From Pogonophryne albipinna (Eukaryota > Chordata > Actinopteri > Perciformes > Artedidraconidae), in the NCBI GenBank assembly GCA_028583405.1, contig CM053246.1, positions 9,865,600-9,929,599 of the forward strand: a DNA stretch of 64,000 nucleotides, given 5' to 3'. Both the position numbers and the translations under genes were made by a program. Shown piece by piece: positions 46,201 to 57,903 of this stretch. Position 1 is the first letter of the stretch; each line of letters opens with the position of its first letter. A model generated the notes under the pieces. It did no database searches. It worked only from the letters and a program-made list of their open reading frames with translations, and had not been told where the DNA came from.

Positions 46201-47680
46201 TTTTAAGCCTTATATGTTCTTTATGTTTAGTTGGGACAATCTAAAGCTCCTTCTATACATTTTTGTTCAAAGAATTAGCTGGCAACCATTTTTTATTGCA
46301 GCCGGTATAAAAACAATATTTTCACTTGCTACTAACTACAAAATAGCAACTATTTGAAACTTGCACTATTTCCAATTTCAATATAAGAGCAGTTCAACGT
46401 TCAGTCCTTATCTAAAAGAGGAATATACATTTTGTTCAATACAAAAATGCTAAAATATTACCTTTTTAAAACAAGGTTGTTCTAAATAATTATTTACCAA
46501 ACTAAGCTATGGATGAAGCAACTGGGCCAAACAACATGTAAAGCTAAGAGACGTCAGGCTATTGGCTGGCTCATACGAGGCTGAGGCTCCATTTACTCTA
46601 ATATGTTTTTCTTCTAAAAAGGTCAATCTTGCTAAATGTATGTCTAGCGTCCACTATACTTCAGCAATTTTGGACCCCTTTAACGGTGACTTTTAAAAAC
46701 GAAACTAACCCGAAGTTTAAAGTGTCCACAAATGCATTTTCTTCTGTTTAATATCTTGTTGTCAACTTTTGACCCTTTGGGGCACCTTGACCTCCCTGTG
46801 GGAACTAATGGAACCAATTCAGGAAAGAGTGTAGATTTAAATCTGAAGTTTTGATTCTTTGCTGTCAATGTTGACATTTCCCACCGCTGATCTTATCACC
46901 AGTGTTGATTTCAATGTATTTTGAGCTAAGAGGGCGCTGCTACTGAAAACCCTGTCTCAAACAACAACCAGCCAGACAGCGTACATATACAGCAGAAGCA
47001 AATATTGACTCAGGGCCGGTTAACTTTTAGAGACCGAGTTGGCAGTGAAGCGTGCCTCAGTCAATATTTAGTCCTGCCATGTTGGCTGCTCCTGCTTCAG
47101 TTGCCAGGTGCCAACGGCTTCCTCATGTTTTGCTCTTCGGTCCGTGATCTTGTTCATGTTATTCCCAGACTGACTGCAAGAGATCACATGCATTTCATGT
47201 TGTATTAGTACTTTTAATGGCAGAGATTTCTGCTCAGTGTGCAGATTATTTATTGAAATACTTTATGTTGGATGAGTGCCAATGTGTCAAGCTGTGGCTT
47301 TATGTCGTTATATTTGTTTGTAGCCTTTATTTAACCAGGTATTTAAAAAGTGACTGTGAAGATACAATATTTGTCTGGTTGTTGGATGTCGCTTCAGACT
47401 ATATTGACAACTGAGTTAGATAATGTTGCTTATGATTGTTTTTAATTATGTCAATTTAGTTTTTTAAATATTGCTTTTGACTGTCAATGACTCACCTTAC
47501 GCTGTTGGCAAAATATAAGAAATAAATCATTATTAAGAAATAAAATACTAAAATGCAAGTTTTGCTTCCAAATGAACACAGAAATCATTAAGAAAACAAA
47601 TATATGTTTTTGGGGTGGTAGTATAATCCAACAACGCATTGTTGAAGATTCTAGAAGAATATCCTAAATAGAATCGGAGG
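46200..47680. other. No supported gene
   Basis: Unassigned DNA. Open frames up to about 67 codons on both strands lack recognisable domains. Confidence 0.5.
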
Positions 47681-47689
47681 GATGAAACG

Positions 47690-47920
47690 CCGGGTTACGT
47701 ATTGTAACCCTTGTTATATTAACACAGGCTCCGCCCTCTACTGGACTCTATGGGTACTACCTTATCATGCAAGCATTCACCTACTGAGATTTCTATAGAC
47801 GTATCCGGCCCCGGGGCGGGCCTACCTGAATGCGTGCGCATCTCACTTCCGTATAAAAGGAGGCCTCGCCTCCTGACCATTATTCTACACCACTCTTCAG
47901 CGAGCAGTATAGAGAACAGC
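47690..47920 (+). repeat. DIRS-like terminal/leader fragment
   Basis: It starts with a semi-palindrome GGGTTAC..GTAACCC, followed by CTCCGCCCTCTACTGGACTC, a promoter-like TATAAAAGGAGG and a CAGCGAGCAGT end. This parallels the ends of the DIRS element at 25257-25593. It is abruptly joined to the foldback fragment at 47921. Confidence 0.45.
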
Positions 47921-48218
47921 AGTGACGCGTCCTGAAACCCGGAAGTAAACTTCTTCCGGTTCCTTCGTGACAAACCAATGCAATTTCTCCATAGGATTTT
48001 GGAAAATAGCTCGAAATAAGGTCTGTGGTTGACACACATTTAAGAGAGGGATCACGTTTTGTTCAGCCGGATAATCTCCACATGTCTATCCTACTTTTAT
48101 AATTTTTTAATCATAAATCTAGTCGCCAAAAGCTAAATGCTAACGTTATGCTATAAACGAACTACAAGCTAGTACAACAGCAGGGTCGCACGACTTCAAC
48201 GTCACGCCAACTTAAGAT
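47921..48218. repeat. Partial copy of the foldback element
   Basis: It contains GTGACGCGTCCTGAAACCCG, TGCAATTTCTCCATAGGATT and GGATCACGTTTTGTTCAGCC, then runs through the spacer of the element (complement of about 42160-42310) and ends at AACTTAAGATCG. It corresponds to one arm plus part of the spacer. Confidence 0.75.
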
Positions 48219-48219
48219 C

Positions 48220-49575
48220 GTTTCAACTGACTTGCACTGAAACTGCACTTTGAACACTTTAAATATTTTAACATTTTAAATTGTACACCCAGACCTCTGC
48301 TTACTGCCGTTTCAGAATTAGATTTTGTCTGTGTCCTTTCTTTTAATAGATATTTAACGATTATAGCTTGAGTCTGTCTGATTCCCCAAACAGCTGCTTC
48401 TATATACTTGCTGCACATATAATACAGAGCGGGGGGGGGGGTCACAGTGCTGCTGGACCTGGAGGGGCTGACCTGGGGTCAGTGGGACATCATCTGGGCT
48501 GGTTTAGGGGAAGAAGGAGAATATAAACTGTTATAATCACAGCTATTAAGATTAGAACACTAATATTGTTAAGAATCAATCTATACAACATGCTTTTGTT
48601 CCTTTAAAAAACATATTGTTTTATTAGTACAGAAAAATTAAGACTTATTTTCAATATGAAATAATATGATTAAATTACATCAGATATATATAATGTATTT
48701 GTTAACTTACTAATGTAACATTACTGGGGGCTAGAGGAACAGCTTCATCTTATTTACCTGGCCATGGTCCTCTTTAATTCATCGCCGACGGTGATCTCCA
48801 AAAAATTTAAAAGTAAAGTTTCTGGATCCTTTTCAGCTGAGTTAGCTTGTAAGCTAATTTGCTAGCAGCGCAACCGAACAGCGCGTATCACGTGACGTAA
48901 ATACGAAGCCCTCCGTAGGCTAGACAGTCTCATTTCGTAGGCCGCTCGGTCCAGCCTACCCGGTCTACGTGGGCTGGGTCCTCCGTGGACCGCGTAGGCT
49001 GCGTACTCCGAAGGGAGCAGCCCTTGAATTGAGACCTGATTGAGACACGGCCTGTGTGTGTGCGAGCAGCAACGAGCCTGTCAGCTTCTCGACCAATCAC
49101 ACTGGGCTCACAGGGAGGGGGGGCAGGAGCTCGAACAAGCCGTTTAGGACAGAGAGTGAATACCAGTGAATACACATACTTTACAGAGATGCTGTCTGAG
49201 AAACCAATGTGAGTTTGGAAAATTGCACAGTATAAATCTATTTTAGTATACCTCAACAATGGAATTATGATCAGTAGAAATGGCCATGACATGGGACCTT
49301 TAACAACATACATCACTTTCATCAACTTAAATAGCCGGTTTACCACACAAAATTGTAATAAACTGTAACACAATTCCTATCACAACCTACCCTCAGCAGT
49401 GCTCACTTCAGGATGAGGGGAAAGCGGAAATTACAGGAAGTAGAAAACGATGTGCAATGGGAAAGTGTTCCCACTAGAAACATTACTCAAAAATAAGGAA
49501 ACAATCTCATAAAGATAAAATTCACAACCTATTGTAAATCGTAATTTATAAACTAATAATTATGTATACACTCCG
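48220..49575. other. No supported gene
   Basis: Contains a G-rich run at 48431-48441 and a GC-rich patch with repeated CGTAGGCT-like words (48905-49020). The open frame at 48930-49373 on the minus strand has no recognised domain. Confidence 0.5.
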
Positions 49576-49643
49576 TTACACCAACACTACTGCAACTCCC
49601 TCCTGGCTGGTCTACCTGCATGTGCCATCCGTCCTCTGCAGCT

Positions 49644-51334
49644 CAGTGTTTCCCACAGAAATATACTTGGGGGGGTGGTGGTAACGGGGGGAGGGGGAGG
49701 GGGAGGGGTCGAGGTGACGTGCCTTTGTGACGTGCAACAACATTAACCTTTCTGTTGGTCGCTTGTTAGCAGACCCTTCACGCGATGGCAGAGCGAACAG
49801 GTACAGGCAGGGCCCATAGTGATAGCCCTATAGTTTAAATCTACCACCCACAAATAAACATATGGACATGGGTTACTATTTAAAAAAAATGGTAAATGTA
49901 TTTAGGAACCTATCCATGTGATTTTAAGTGGGGTGGACCTGAAATCCTCTAGGGGGGTCCGGGGGCATGCTCCCCCGGTAAGATTTTTTATTTTATTTTG
50001 GAGTTAAATGCATCAATCTGGTGCATTTTGAGGGGGAAATAAAGAGACTTGATCTATGGAAACACCTATATGAAACAGAACTGTATACATTTCAATAATC
50101 ATAAAATCATGGCCATAACCAATAACATACCATTTCCAATATGAAAAAACACTGAAACTTCTTTATTTATTTATCTTTGGTTCATTTATAGTTGTGAGTG
50201 TGTCTGTGCTCCTGAATCAGCCTCTCCTGTCTCCCTCCTCTCCCCCTGCTCCTCTTTGAGGCAGCAGCAAAGACTAGTTTTAGCTCTCAACAAGTTTTAA
50301 AAGTGTATCTTACCTTTTTTCACCTACTTAACTTTTTTTTTATTCATGCATATTTTACTTATCACTACCCCCTCAAATGGAAATATGTGTTTACATAAAT
50401 GGTGACCAAACCGTTTGAGACCCACTGAGAACTTAGACTAAGTTAAAGTGGACCTATCATGCTATATTTGAATAATATAGTGTAGGACCATACCTATATA
50501 AGGCATATTTATACTTTTTATTTTTCAAAATACCAAACAGATCATGCATTTTAGTCATTCCTCATTTCGCTCAATTTAACACTGTCTTTGCATGGGCTGA
50601 TTCAGTGAGAACAGCACCATCTACAGGCCTGGCATATGTACTACAGCGTCTCCAGCGCTTTCGAAAGGCAATGTCCGTGGCTGTCTCCTCCTGATTGGTG
50701 GAGTTGGCCCAATAGCCGTAGCGCCACTTCTGTGACGTCATAGAAGTGTTCAAATCTGGATCAGTCTGTATCAGATCCGTTGCAGCCCCTTTTTAAGAGA
50801 TTTGGGTATGAAGGAAAATAGAGAGGGTTGTGTTTTCTGACACTTGGTGAGTTCCCTGGAACACCGGGGATACATATTCATGTATAAAAGACGTACAAAA
50901 GTGCATTTTGCATGATAGGTCACCTTTAACTATCTAAACACTCAGAGAGTCCTCCTCACATGAGCTGAGGTTATCCCGAGCTTGAATGACACACAGAGAC
51001 CAATCAAGGGCTTTGTTTTATGATCTGTATGTCAGTGGCCATGTCGGCAGGCCACATCATGTAGACAGCCAGTCACCCTGTGTGAGGCAGGCCACTTAAC
51101 AGGCCAGGCCATCGGGAAACCCCCCGGTCCTCCCGATGGCCAGTCCGGGACTGGGTACAGGAGGCGTAGAGCGAGGGATCATTGTCCACAAGTTAATCGA
51201 TCGCAGATGGCGTCATGATCGCGGACGGAAAAAAACCTTTTAAAAAAAACTAAACAGGTCGAGAAATATACTTGGGCGGCCGTTAATATACCTGGGCGGC
51301 CCGCCCAAGTATAGTCCATGTGTGGGAAACCCTG
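49644..51334. mobile_element. hAT-like insertion with CAGTGTTTCCC ends
   Basis: The inverted ends are CAGTGTTTCCCACA (left) and CAGGGTTTCCCACA (right, other strand), typical of a hAT subgroup. The flanking duplication seen is only AGCT (49640-49643 and 51335-51338). The LINE reading frame resumes exactly after it, which confirms the boundaries. The interior holds a TTAA element (50447-50925) and no open transposase frame. Confidence 0.75.
50447..50925 (+). mobile_element. Short TTAA-type element (Kolobok/piggyBac-like)
   Basis: Inverted ends AGTGGACCTATCATGC and AGGTGACCTATCATGC are flanked by TTAA on both sides (50443-50446 and 50926-50929). TTAA duplications occur in piggyBac and Kolobok elements, and the sequence does not decide between them. 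Related fragments lie at 45967 and 51653. Confidence 0.8.
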
Positions 51335-51652
51335 AGCTCATCCAGAATGCAGCAGCTCGTCTGGTCTTCAACCTTCCTAAATTCTCCCACACCACACCGC
51401 TCCTCCGCTCCGTTCACTGGCTTCCAGTAACTGCTAGAATCCACTTCAAGACACTGGTACTTACCAGGCTGTGAAACACACAACGTCTAAATCTTCTTAT
51501 TTTATGCGAAATGAATCCAGAGAAATTAAGCCGGGAGCAAGACCCGCCCATCGTCGAAGCAGCCAATGAGAAGAGGAGCCAGGAATCACATGTACACACG
51601 CAGCACATGCTGTGAAGACCTGTTTTGTTTGTTCCAAAACCACGTGACTTAA

Positions 51653-52033
51653 AGGGGACCTATCATGCAAAATGCACTTTTGTACGTCTTGTATACATGA
51701 ATATGTGTCCCCGGTGTGTCAGGTAACTCACCAAGTGTCAGAAAACACAACCCTCTCTCTTTTCCTCCATACCCAAATCTCTAAAAACGGGGCTGCAACG
51801 GAGCTGATACAGACTGATACAGATTTGAAATAGTTCTGACGTCAGAAACGGGGAGCTCCGCCTATATGGGCAACTCTCCACCTATCAGGGGAATGAGAGG
51901 TTGCCGTGGCATGGTAACAGCATGGTAACAGCATGGTAACAGCATGGTAACATGACGCTCGTGCCTCGCCCCCCTCCTTTGCAGGGGGGCGTGGTCAGCT
52001 GCTCGGTTCTGGCCCTTCCTACATCTAGGACAT
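51653..52033 (-). repeat. TTAA-type element, one end
   Basis: After TTAA (51649-51652) the sequence AGGGGACCTATCATGCAAAA, then CTTTTGTACGTCTTG, matches the right end of 50447-50925 in reverse orientation. The other end is not recognisable before the THAP transposon starts at 52042, although a TTAA lies in that transposon's target duplication. Confidence 0.55.
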
Positions 52034-53451
52034 GGTTAAACCAGAGCCCTAGAGAGATAAGAGTTACGACACTCTTTGATGTCGCCGCCAGCCGGTCACG
52101 TGGTTTATGTATGCCGGGATAGTTCCAAACGCACTTCCGTGGAAATGCTTCTCTATGGCAAAAACAGCACAAACATGGTCAAAATAGTCATAGATTAAAC
52201 CAACGCTGTTATTTTTTAAAGATTGCTTTCATATTTACATGATGTGGTTACACTTTGTAAGGATTGGTACTATTTCCAAGTTTCGTTATTTAACGATATT
52301 TTGAGGGGAAAGTGTGGTAGCACAAGCAGGCTATGTTGATGTCACGTCCGTAGTATAGTTGCGCTGCGCTGTCATGTTCTTCTATGGGACAGACAGACAG
52401 CAGCGATTGCGTTATTGAATGGTACATATATAAAAAAAACACACACACACCCAAGTACTTTTTCAGCTGTAATTGCATTATTGCATACTTTTTATTGACA
52501 GTTTTGCATTTGGAGAGGCAGGGTGACAACGGAAAGCTTGGTAGCCTATTACTTACAGTATATACGTTTTACATTTTTGGAGGGAAACGCTTGTGTTCAT
52601 GTTAGCATGGGTAGCATGATCATGTTAAGACTATGAATATCATTTTACCACAACAGTGGATGAACAATTGATATGTGTTTGAACAAGAACAACAGGAAGA
52701 ACAAAGTAAAAGGGACGAACAAATGTGTGAACAAGTATTAAGAACAGTGTATGGAAAAAGTGATGTGTGTTAGAACAAAACAAATAAAATGAATGAGAAG
52801 GAGAACAAAGAGGGTTAGGGTTAAACAGAAAAAGATTAATTCAGCCAAAAAACACAATTTGATTAATCTAAAGTGTAAAACAATCTTCAACACAGACCAA
52901 ATGAGTGCCCTTGGACAACACAACATATGGTGGGGCAAAGAAACGATAAATTAAATTGAGACAGAGTGGGAGACTGAAAATGATTACTATGATAAATATT
53001 CAAACTATTTACAAAACTATTTACAGAAGCTCCTGTTGAACCATGGTTCAACAGAGCAACAAAAACAGGTTTGTCAATGACGAGCCCACTTTGCCAGGGG
53101 GAGGTGATCCAGCGACGAGACAATAAAAAAAAAAAGAGAAACTGAAAAAAGCAATTCATATTAGGTTCTGTTGAGGTACGACAGGATATAAAACCTTCCA
53201 AGCCATGACCTCTGCCTGAAATCAGGACCACTCAGAGGAGAATGCAGCACATCAAACTGGAGTCAGGAGTGTGAATAACACATTTTGGCCAAAACAAATT
53301 GTTGCTTACCAAACAGTGGCTGAACAATGGACACCACAAAGTGAAAAACAGAAGCATAATTGTGCGAACAACAATTGTGGTGGGGGGGGGGGGGGGCATT
53401 TTACAAATATTTACAAACAACTATTTACAAAAAATCAACTATTTATAAAAA

Positions 53452-53545
53452 AGCAATACTATTTACAAAAAAGGGTTAGGGTAAGCAACTATTTACAAAA
53501 AAGGGTTAGGGTCAGCAACTATTTACAAAAAAGCAATACAGAACT
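53452..53545. repeat. 30-bp minisatellite containing GGGTTAGGGT
   Basis: The block ACTATTTACAAAAAAG recurs about four times with a 30-base period. Two units carry GGGTTAGGGT, a vertebrate telomere-like word. The two copies of the word are too few and too spaced to be a telomere relic. Confidence 0.7.
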
Positions 53546-54412
53546 CTAGGGCATCCAGGAGCCTAACCATTTTGAAAAAAAACAAAAAGGTTCCTTTGTG
53601 AAAGGGACATCCTCTTCATCCGTTTCCTGGGCCCTAAAAAGCGGAGCAAGAATAGGAACAGTGGTGAATAAGGGGAGAGAATACAGTTGGGAGCAGACGG
53701 AACAGAGGACATAGCAATATTCATGTTAAAATGTTTGCACAACAAATATTATGGCACTTTCGTTTATATTGCATTTTAATAGATCAGTTGTCATACCATG
53801 GTTGGATGTGCAGCATTTGGATGCACTAATCGATCCGAGAAGGGGTTCCGGATGTATGTCTTCCCTAAGGACGTAGAGCCAAGGAAGAGATGGATGGCAA
53901 TGGTCAACAGACAAAACCTGTGTCTGACAGAGGACAACAATAGCAGAAAACACGTCATGTAAGTAATGTTCACAGAGGTGACATGACTTGTTAACATTTT
54001 AAAGGGCATCATATTTCCAAGTGTAGAGAATTATGACTCTTCAATGACATTTGAAGTGTGCAGTGGAAACTGATCAAACCTACCTACCTACAGGTACACT
54101 TTGAAGACGACCAATATATTGGCAACAAATCAGGAGGAAATTTGAGGTTGAGGCCAGATGCTGTTCCAACAGTATTTATACATCGGCCTAAGCCGAAAAG
54201 GAGGAAATCCACGTCAAGGAGTATGCCTCCAGCTGTTAATGTCAGGAATGATGACCACACCTATTATGGCACATCAAACATTGGTATGATATATGAAGCT
54301 AACAATGTTTCCCATGTTATATAATTCAAGGATAGACTACACTCCAAATGCAACCTTCAGATTATACAGCTTCAAAACTACCAGGGTTCAGGGATTCTCT
54401 GAAGACTCATAT

Positions 54413-54794
54413 TGTCACGATTCTCTTGTTGTGTCACGTTTGTGGTTTTGTATGTTTGGGTGTTTGCCGTCATGTTTTCCTCCCTGTTTATTGTCTGGTC
54501 CTTTTCCTTGTGTTTTTCCTCCCGTCGTTAGTTCCCTGGTGTGTCTAAGTGTCTGATTGTGTTCACCTGTTGTCCTTGTGTTTCTCCTCCCCTGCCCAGC
54601 TGTTTCTCGTCCCGTGATTACCCCTCCCTGTATTTAGTCGTGTCTCTTCCTGTGTTCAGTGTTGGGTCGTCTTTCGTATGTGACTGAGTTAACCGGTGAG
54701 TGTTCTGTTTTGTCTATGTTCTTAGTTATCCTTGAAATAAAGGTTTTTCACGTTAATCTGCATTTGGGTCCTGCTTGCTGCACACACCGTGACA
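54413..54794 (+). repeat. 5' LTR of the young element
   Basis: 382 bases, TGTCACG...GTGACA, with an AATAAAGG polyadenylation-like signal about 60 bases before its end. Confidence 0.95.
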
Positions 54795-54811
54795 GAACGA
54801 CCCAACCATAA

Positions 54812-57640
54812 ATGGACCCAGCAGATGATCCATGGGAGGTTGAATTACAGCATTTGACCTTCCATCTGGCTTGCTGCTTCGATTGGTGGAAGGGAGCGTC
54901 CAGTGTTCGGCAGAGGAGGGCCGCTCTGGAAGAGGCGCTCCGATTGGCAGCGGAGAGACCATGTTTTGTTGAGTTCTTACCTGACTGGATTTTGGACTTC
55001 CTTTCGGCATGTGATTCCTGGCATGCTAGCTCCCTGTCTCCCAAGTCCCAACCTGGCACCATACGCCTCGCTGGGATCCGTCTGGGGTTAACCCATGCTT
55101 CTGCCCCAGTTCCTGCTCCTGTTCAGGAGTCGTATGCTGGAAGTCGTCAGGCTTATGGAGGTCCACGGAGTATTCAGGCGGCTGCTAAGAGGAGTCGTCG
55201 CAAGGCCAGACTAGCAGCCCGGGCCCCAGCAGCCATGGTTCCAGCCCCAGTACAGGCCCCAGCAGCCATGGTCCCAGACCCAGTTCTGGCCCCAGCAGCC
55301 ATGGTCCCGGCCCCAGTGCTGGCCCCAGCAGCCATGGTTCCGGCCCCAGTTCCGACTCCAGCACCTCGTCTCCTGTTGGCTCTCCAGCCAACACCAGCTC
55401 CCCGAGTCCTGTCGGCGTACCGGCCGACTCCAGCACCTCGTCTCCTGTTGGCTCTCCAGCCGACGCCAGCTCCCCGAGTCCTGTCGACGTACCGGCCGAC
55501 TCCAGCACCTCGTCTCCTGTTGGCTCTCGAGCCAACACCAGCTCCCCGAGTCCTGTCGGCGTACCGGCCGACTCCAGCACCTCGTCTCCTGTTGGCTCTC
55601 CAGCCAACACCAGCTCCCCGTGTCCTGTCGGCGTACCGACCGACACAAGTCCCCTCTCAAGTCCCCTCCCGAGTCCCCTCCCGAGTCCCCTCTCGAGTCT
55701 CCTCTCCAGTTCCCTCTCCAGTTCCCTCTCCAGTTCCCTCTCCAGTTCCCTCTCCAGTTCCCTCTCCAGTCCCCTCTCCAGTTCCCTCTCCAGTCCCCTC
55801 TCCAGTTCCCTCTCGAGTCCCCTCTCCAGTTCCCTCTCCAGTCCCCTCTCGAGTCCCCTCTCGAGTCCCCTCTCGAGTCCCCTCTCCAGTCCCCTCTCCA
55901 GTTCCTTCTCGAGTCTCCTCTCGACTTCCCTCTCGAGTTCCCTCTCGAGTTCCCTCTCCAGTTCCCTCTCCAGTTCCCTCTCCAGTCCCCTCTCCAGTTC
56001 CCTCTCCAGTCTCCTCTCGAGTCCCCTCTCGAGTCCCCTCTCGAGTCCACTCTCGAGTCCCCTCTCCAGTTCCCTCTCCAGTCCCCTCTCGAGTCCCCTC
56101 TCGAGTCCCCTCTCCAGTTCCTTCTCGAGTCTCCTCTCGACTTCCCTCTCGAGTTCCCTCTCGAGTTCCCTCTCCAGTTCCCTCTCGAGTCCCCTCTCCA
56201 GTCCCCTCTCCAGTTCCCTCTCCAGTTCCCTCTCGAGTCCCCTCTCCAGTTCCCTCTCAAGTCCCTACCCAAGTGTCGTTGGAGGTTCCGCTGGGGGTCC
56301 TGCCAACTCTTTGTCTTGTGCCGTTGGAGGCCCCACCGACTACTCTCCTGCCGGGGGTCCTGCCAACCCTGTGTCCTGTCCCGTTGGAGGCCCCGCTGAC
56401 TACTCTTCTGCCGGGGGTCCTGCCAACTCTATGTCCTGTGCCGTTGGAGGCCCCGCCGACTACTCTCCTGCCGGGGGTCCTGCCAACCCTGTGTCCTGTC
56501 CCGTTGGAGGCCCCGCTGACTACTCTTCTGCCGGGGGTCCTGCCAACTCTATGTCCTGTGCCGTTGGAGGCCCCGCCGACTACTCTTCTGCCGGGGGTCC
56601 TGCCAGCCGTATGTCCTGTGCCGTTGGAGGTCCCGATGAGTGCTCTCCTGCCGGGGGTCCTGCCAACCCTGTGTCCTGTCCTGTTGGAGGCCCCGCTGAC
56701 TACTCTTCTGCCGGGGGTCCTGCCAACTCTATGTCCTGTCCCGTTGGAGGCCCCGCCGACTGCTCTTCTGCCGGGGGTCCTGCCAGCCGTATGTCCTGTT
56801 CCGTTGGAGGACCCGCTGGGAGTCCTGCCAATCCCATGTCTTGTTCCAGTGGAGGTCCTGCCGTTACCTGTCTCGCCGAGGGTCCTGCCAACTCCTGGTC
56901 CTCTTCCGTGGGGGATCCTGCCGAAGCCTGTCCCACCGACACCGGGTCCTGCCCGGCCTCCGGAGCTGTCCCGTCAGCGCCTTCCTGCCCGGCCTCCGGA
57001 GCTGTCCGGTCTTCGCCCTCGAGCCCGGCCCCCTGAGAGCCGCGGTCTTCGGCCTCGAGCCCGGCCCCCTGAGAGCCGCGGTCTTCGGCCTCGAGCTCGG
57101 CCCCCTGAGAGCCGCGGTCTTCGCCCTCGAGCCCGGCCCCCTGAGTGCTGCAGTCTTCACCCTCATGCTCGGCCCCCTGACTCTTCCTGCCGCTGCCTTC
57201 GCCCTCATGCTCGGCCCCCTGAGTTTGCCCGCTGTGGTCTTCGCCCCTCCATGGACTCTACCTTGCCCCCGGGCCGTCCGCCCGAGATCTCCACCTTGGA
57301 CTTTGCCTTGCCCCCGGGCCGTCCGCCCGAGATCCCTTCCGGGCCCTCCGCTGTGCTCCTGGGCTGTCAGCCCAGGGCCCGTCCTCCAGACCCCCTCCAC
57401 CCACCCTGGTGCGCCTGGTGTTGTGTCCCTCCTCCGGACCCCCTCCACCCACCCTGCTTGGGGTTTTGGACTTTTGTGGTTTTTGGGGACGTCTGGGATC
57501 CGTCCCTTGAGGGGGGGGTTCTGTCACGATTCTCTTGTTGTGTCACGTTTGTGGTTTTGTATGTTTGGGTGTTTGCCGTCATGTTTTCCTCCCTGTTTAT
57601 TGTCTGGTCCTTTTCCTTGTGTTTTTCCTCCCGTCGTTAG
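54812..57640 (+). CDS. 942-codon repeat-rich protein of the LTR element
   Basis: Starts at ATG 54812, 17 bases after the 5' LTR. Residues 1-140 are non-repetitive and helical-looking ([20 protein letters not shown], then [20 protein letters not shown]), with a basic patch at its end. Next come Ala/Pro repeats (42- and 72-base units), about 50 four-residue units of the PSPV/PSRV type, and about nine 20-residue units with [13 protein letters not shown]. After these come Arg/Pro repeats (RARPPE), and the last 39 or so residues, read from the 3' LTR, form a hydrophobic stretch. All repeat units are multiples of three, so the frame stays open. The first residues suggest a gag origin. No known domain is recognised. 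It may be translated, or open only because the repeats expand in triplets. Confidence 0.6.
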   Translation: MDPADDPWEVELQHLTFHLACCFDWWKGASSVRQRRAALEEALRLAAERPCFVEFLPDWILDFLSACDSWHASSLSPKSQPGTIRLAGIRLGLTHASAPVPAPVQESYAGSRQAYGGPRSIQAAAKRSRRKARLAARAPAAMVPAPVQAPAAMVPDPVLAPAAMVPAPVLAPAAMVPAPVPTPAPRLLLALQPTPAPRVLSAYRPTPAPRLLLALQPTPAPRVLSTYRPTPAPRLLLALEPTPAPRVLSAYRPTPAPRLLLALQPTPAPRVLSAYRPTQVPSQVPSRVPSRVPSRVSSPVPSPVPSPVPSPVPSPVPSPVPSPVPSPVPSPVPSRVPSPVPSPVPSRVPSRVPSRVPSPVPSPVPSRVSSRLPSRVPSRVPSPVPSPVPSPVPSPVPSPVSSRVPSRVPSRVHSRVPSPVPSPVPSRVPSRVPSPVPSRVSSRLPSRVPSRVPSPVPSRVPSPVPSPVPSPVPSRVPSPVPSQVPTQVSLEVPLGVLPTLCLVPLEAPPTTLLPGVLPTLCPVPLEAPLTTLLPGVLPTLCPVPLEAPPTTLLPGVLPTLCPVPLEAPLTTLLPGVLPTLCPVPLEAPPTTLLPGVLPAVCPVPLEVPMSALLPGVLPTLCPVLLEAPLTTLLPGVLPTLCPVPLEAPPTALLPGVLPAVCPVPLEDPLGVLPIPCLVPVEVLPLPVSPRVLPTPGPLPWGILPKPVPPTPGPARPPELSRQRLPARPPELSGLRPRARPPESRGLRPRARPPESRGLRPRARPPESRGLRPRARPPECCSLHPHARPPDSSCRCLRPHARPPEFARCGLRPSMDSTLPPGRPPEISTLDFALPPGRPPEIPSGPSAVLLGCQPRARPPDPLHPPWCAWCCVPPPDPLHPPCLGFWTFVVFGDVWDPSLEGGVLSRFSCCVTFVVLYVWVFAVMFSSLFIVWSFSLCFSSRR
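55349..55640. repeat. 72-bp minisatellite, about 4 units
   Basis: GCACCTCGTCTCCTGTTGGC recurs with a period of about 72 bases (near 55360, 55433, 55505 and 55577). Each unit encodes 24 residues of the LTR element's protein. Confidence 0.85.
55645..56270. repeat. 12-bp minisatellite, about 52 units
   Basis: Two variants, AGTCCCCTCTCG and AGTTCCCTCTCC, alternate irregularly without frame change. In the coding frame they give PSRV- and PSPV-type tetrapeptides. Confidence 0.95.
56275..56830. repeat. 60-bp minisatellite, about 9 units
   Basis: The period is exactly 60. Each unit contains GCCGGGGGTCCTGCCA and CGTTGGAGG. Copies are highly similar, so the array is recent. Confidence 0.95.
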
Positions 57641-57903
57641 TTCCCTGGTGTGTCTAAGTGTCTGATTGTGTTCACCTGTTGTCCTTGTGTTTCTCCTCCC
57701 CTGCCCAGCTGTTTCTCGTCCCGTGATTACCCCTCCCTGTATTTAGTCGTGTCTCTTCCTGTGTTCAGTGTTGGGTCGTCTTTCGTATGTGACTGAGTTC
57801 ACCGGTGAGTGTTCTGTTTTGTCTATGTTCTTAGTTATCCTTGAAATAAAGGTTTTTCACGTTAATCTGCATTTGGGTCCTGCTTGCTGCACACACCGTG
57901 ACA
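57522..57903 (+). repeat. 3' LTR of the young element
   Basis: Same length as the 5' LTR, with one difference. Its first 119 bases also encode the end of the long open frame. Confidence 0.95.

Larger units (their letters stand above)
54413..57903 (+). mobile_element. Young nonautonomous LTR element with a repeat-protein frame
   Basis: LTRs 54413-54794 and 57522-57903 are both 382 bases, begin TGTCACG and end GTGACA. I find a single difference (TTAACC against TTCACC). A 5-bp duplication CATAT flanks the element (54408-54412 and 57904-57908). The purine tract GAGGGGGGGGTTC borders the 3' LTR. Between the LTRs there is no protease, RT or integrase, only the frame 54812-57640. The initiator context AAATGGACCCAGCAGA resembles that of the Gypsy gag at 41059, so the machinery was probably supplied by a related Gypsy element. 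Confidence 0.95.

Noticed and set aside
48930..49373. 147-codon minus-strand frame as a host gene
   Set aside because: No domain, no splice context and low-complexity composition. It overlaps a GC-rich repeated patch.
51107..51150. CCATCGGGA/TCCCGATGG inverted repeat as a terminator or regulatory hairpin
   Set aside because: Similar words occur inside a hAT-derived element (about 4025), so it is more likely repeat sequence. Hairpin terminators are not expected here.
55211..56272. 353-codon minus-strand frame rich in RGDWRGN units
   Set aside because: It is the reverse reading of the 12-base minisatellite. It stays open only because the unit is a multiple of three.
56311..57665. Long alternative plus-strand frames ([14 protein letters not shown] and others)
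   Set aside because: They are shadows of the 942-codon frame over the 60-base repeat. The frame from 54812 starts next to the LTR and includes a non-repeated head, so it was preferred.
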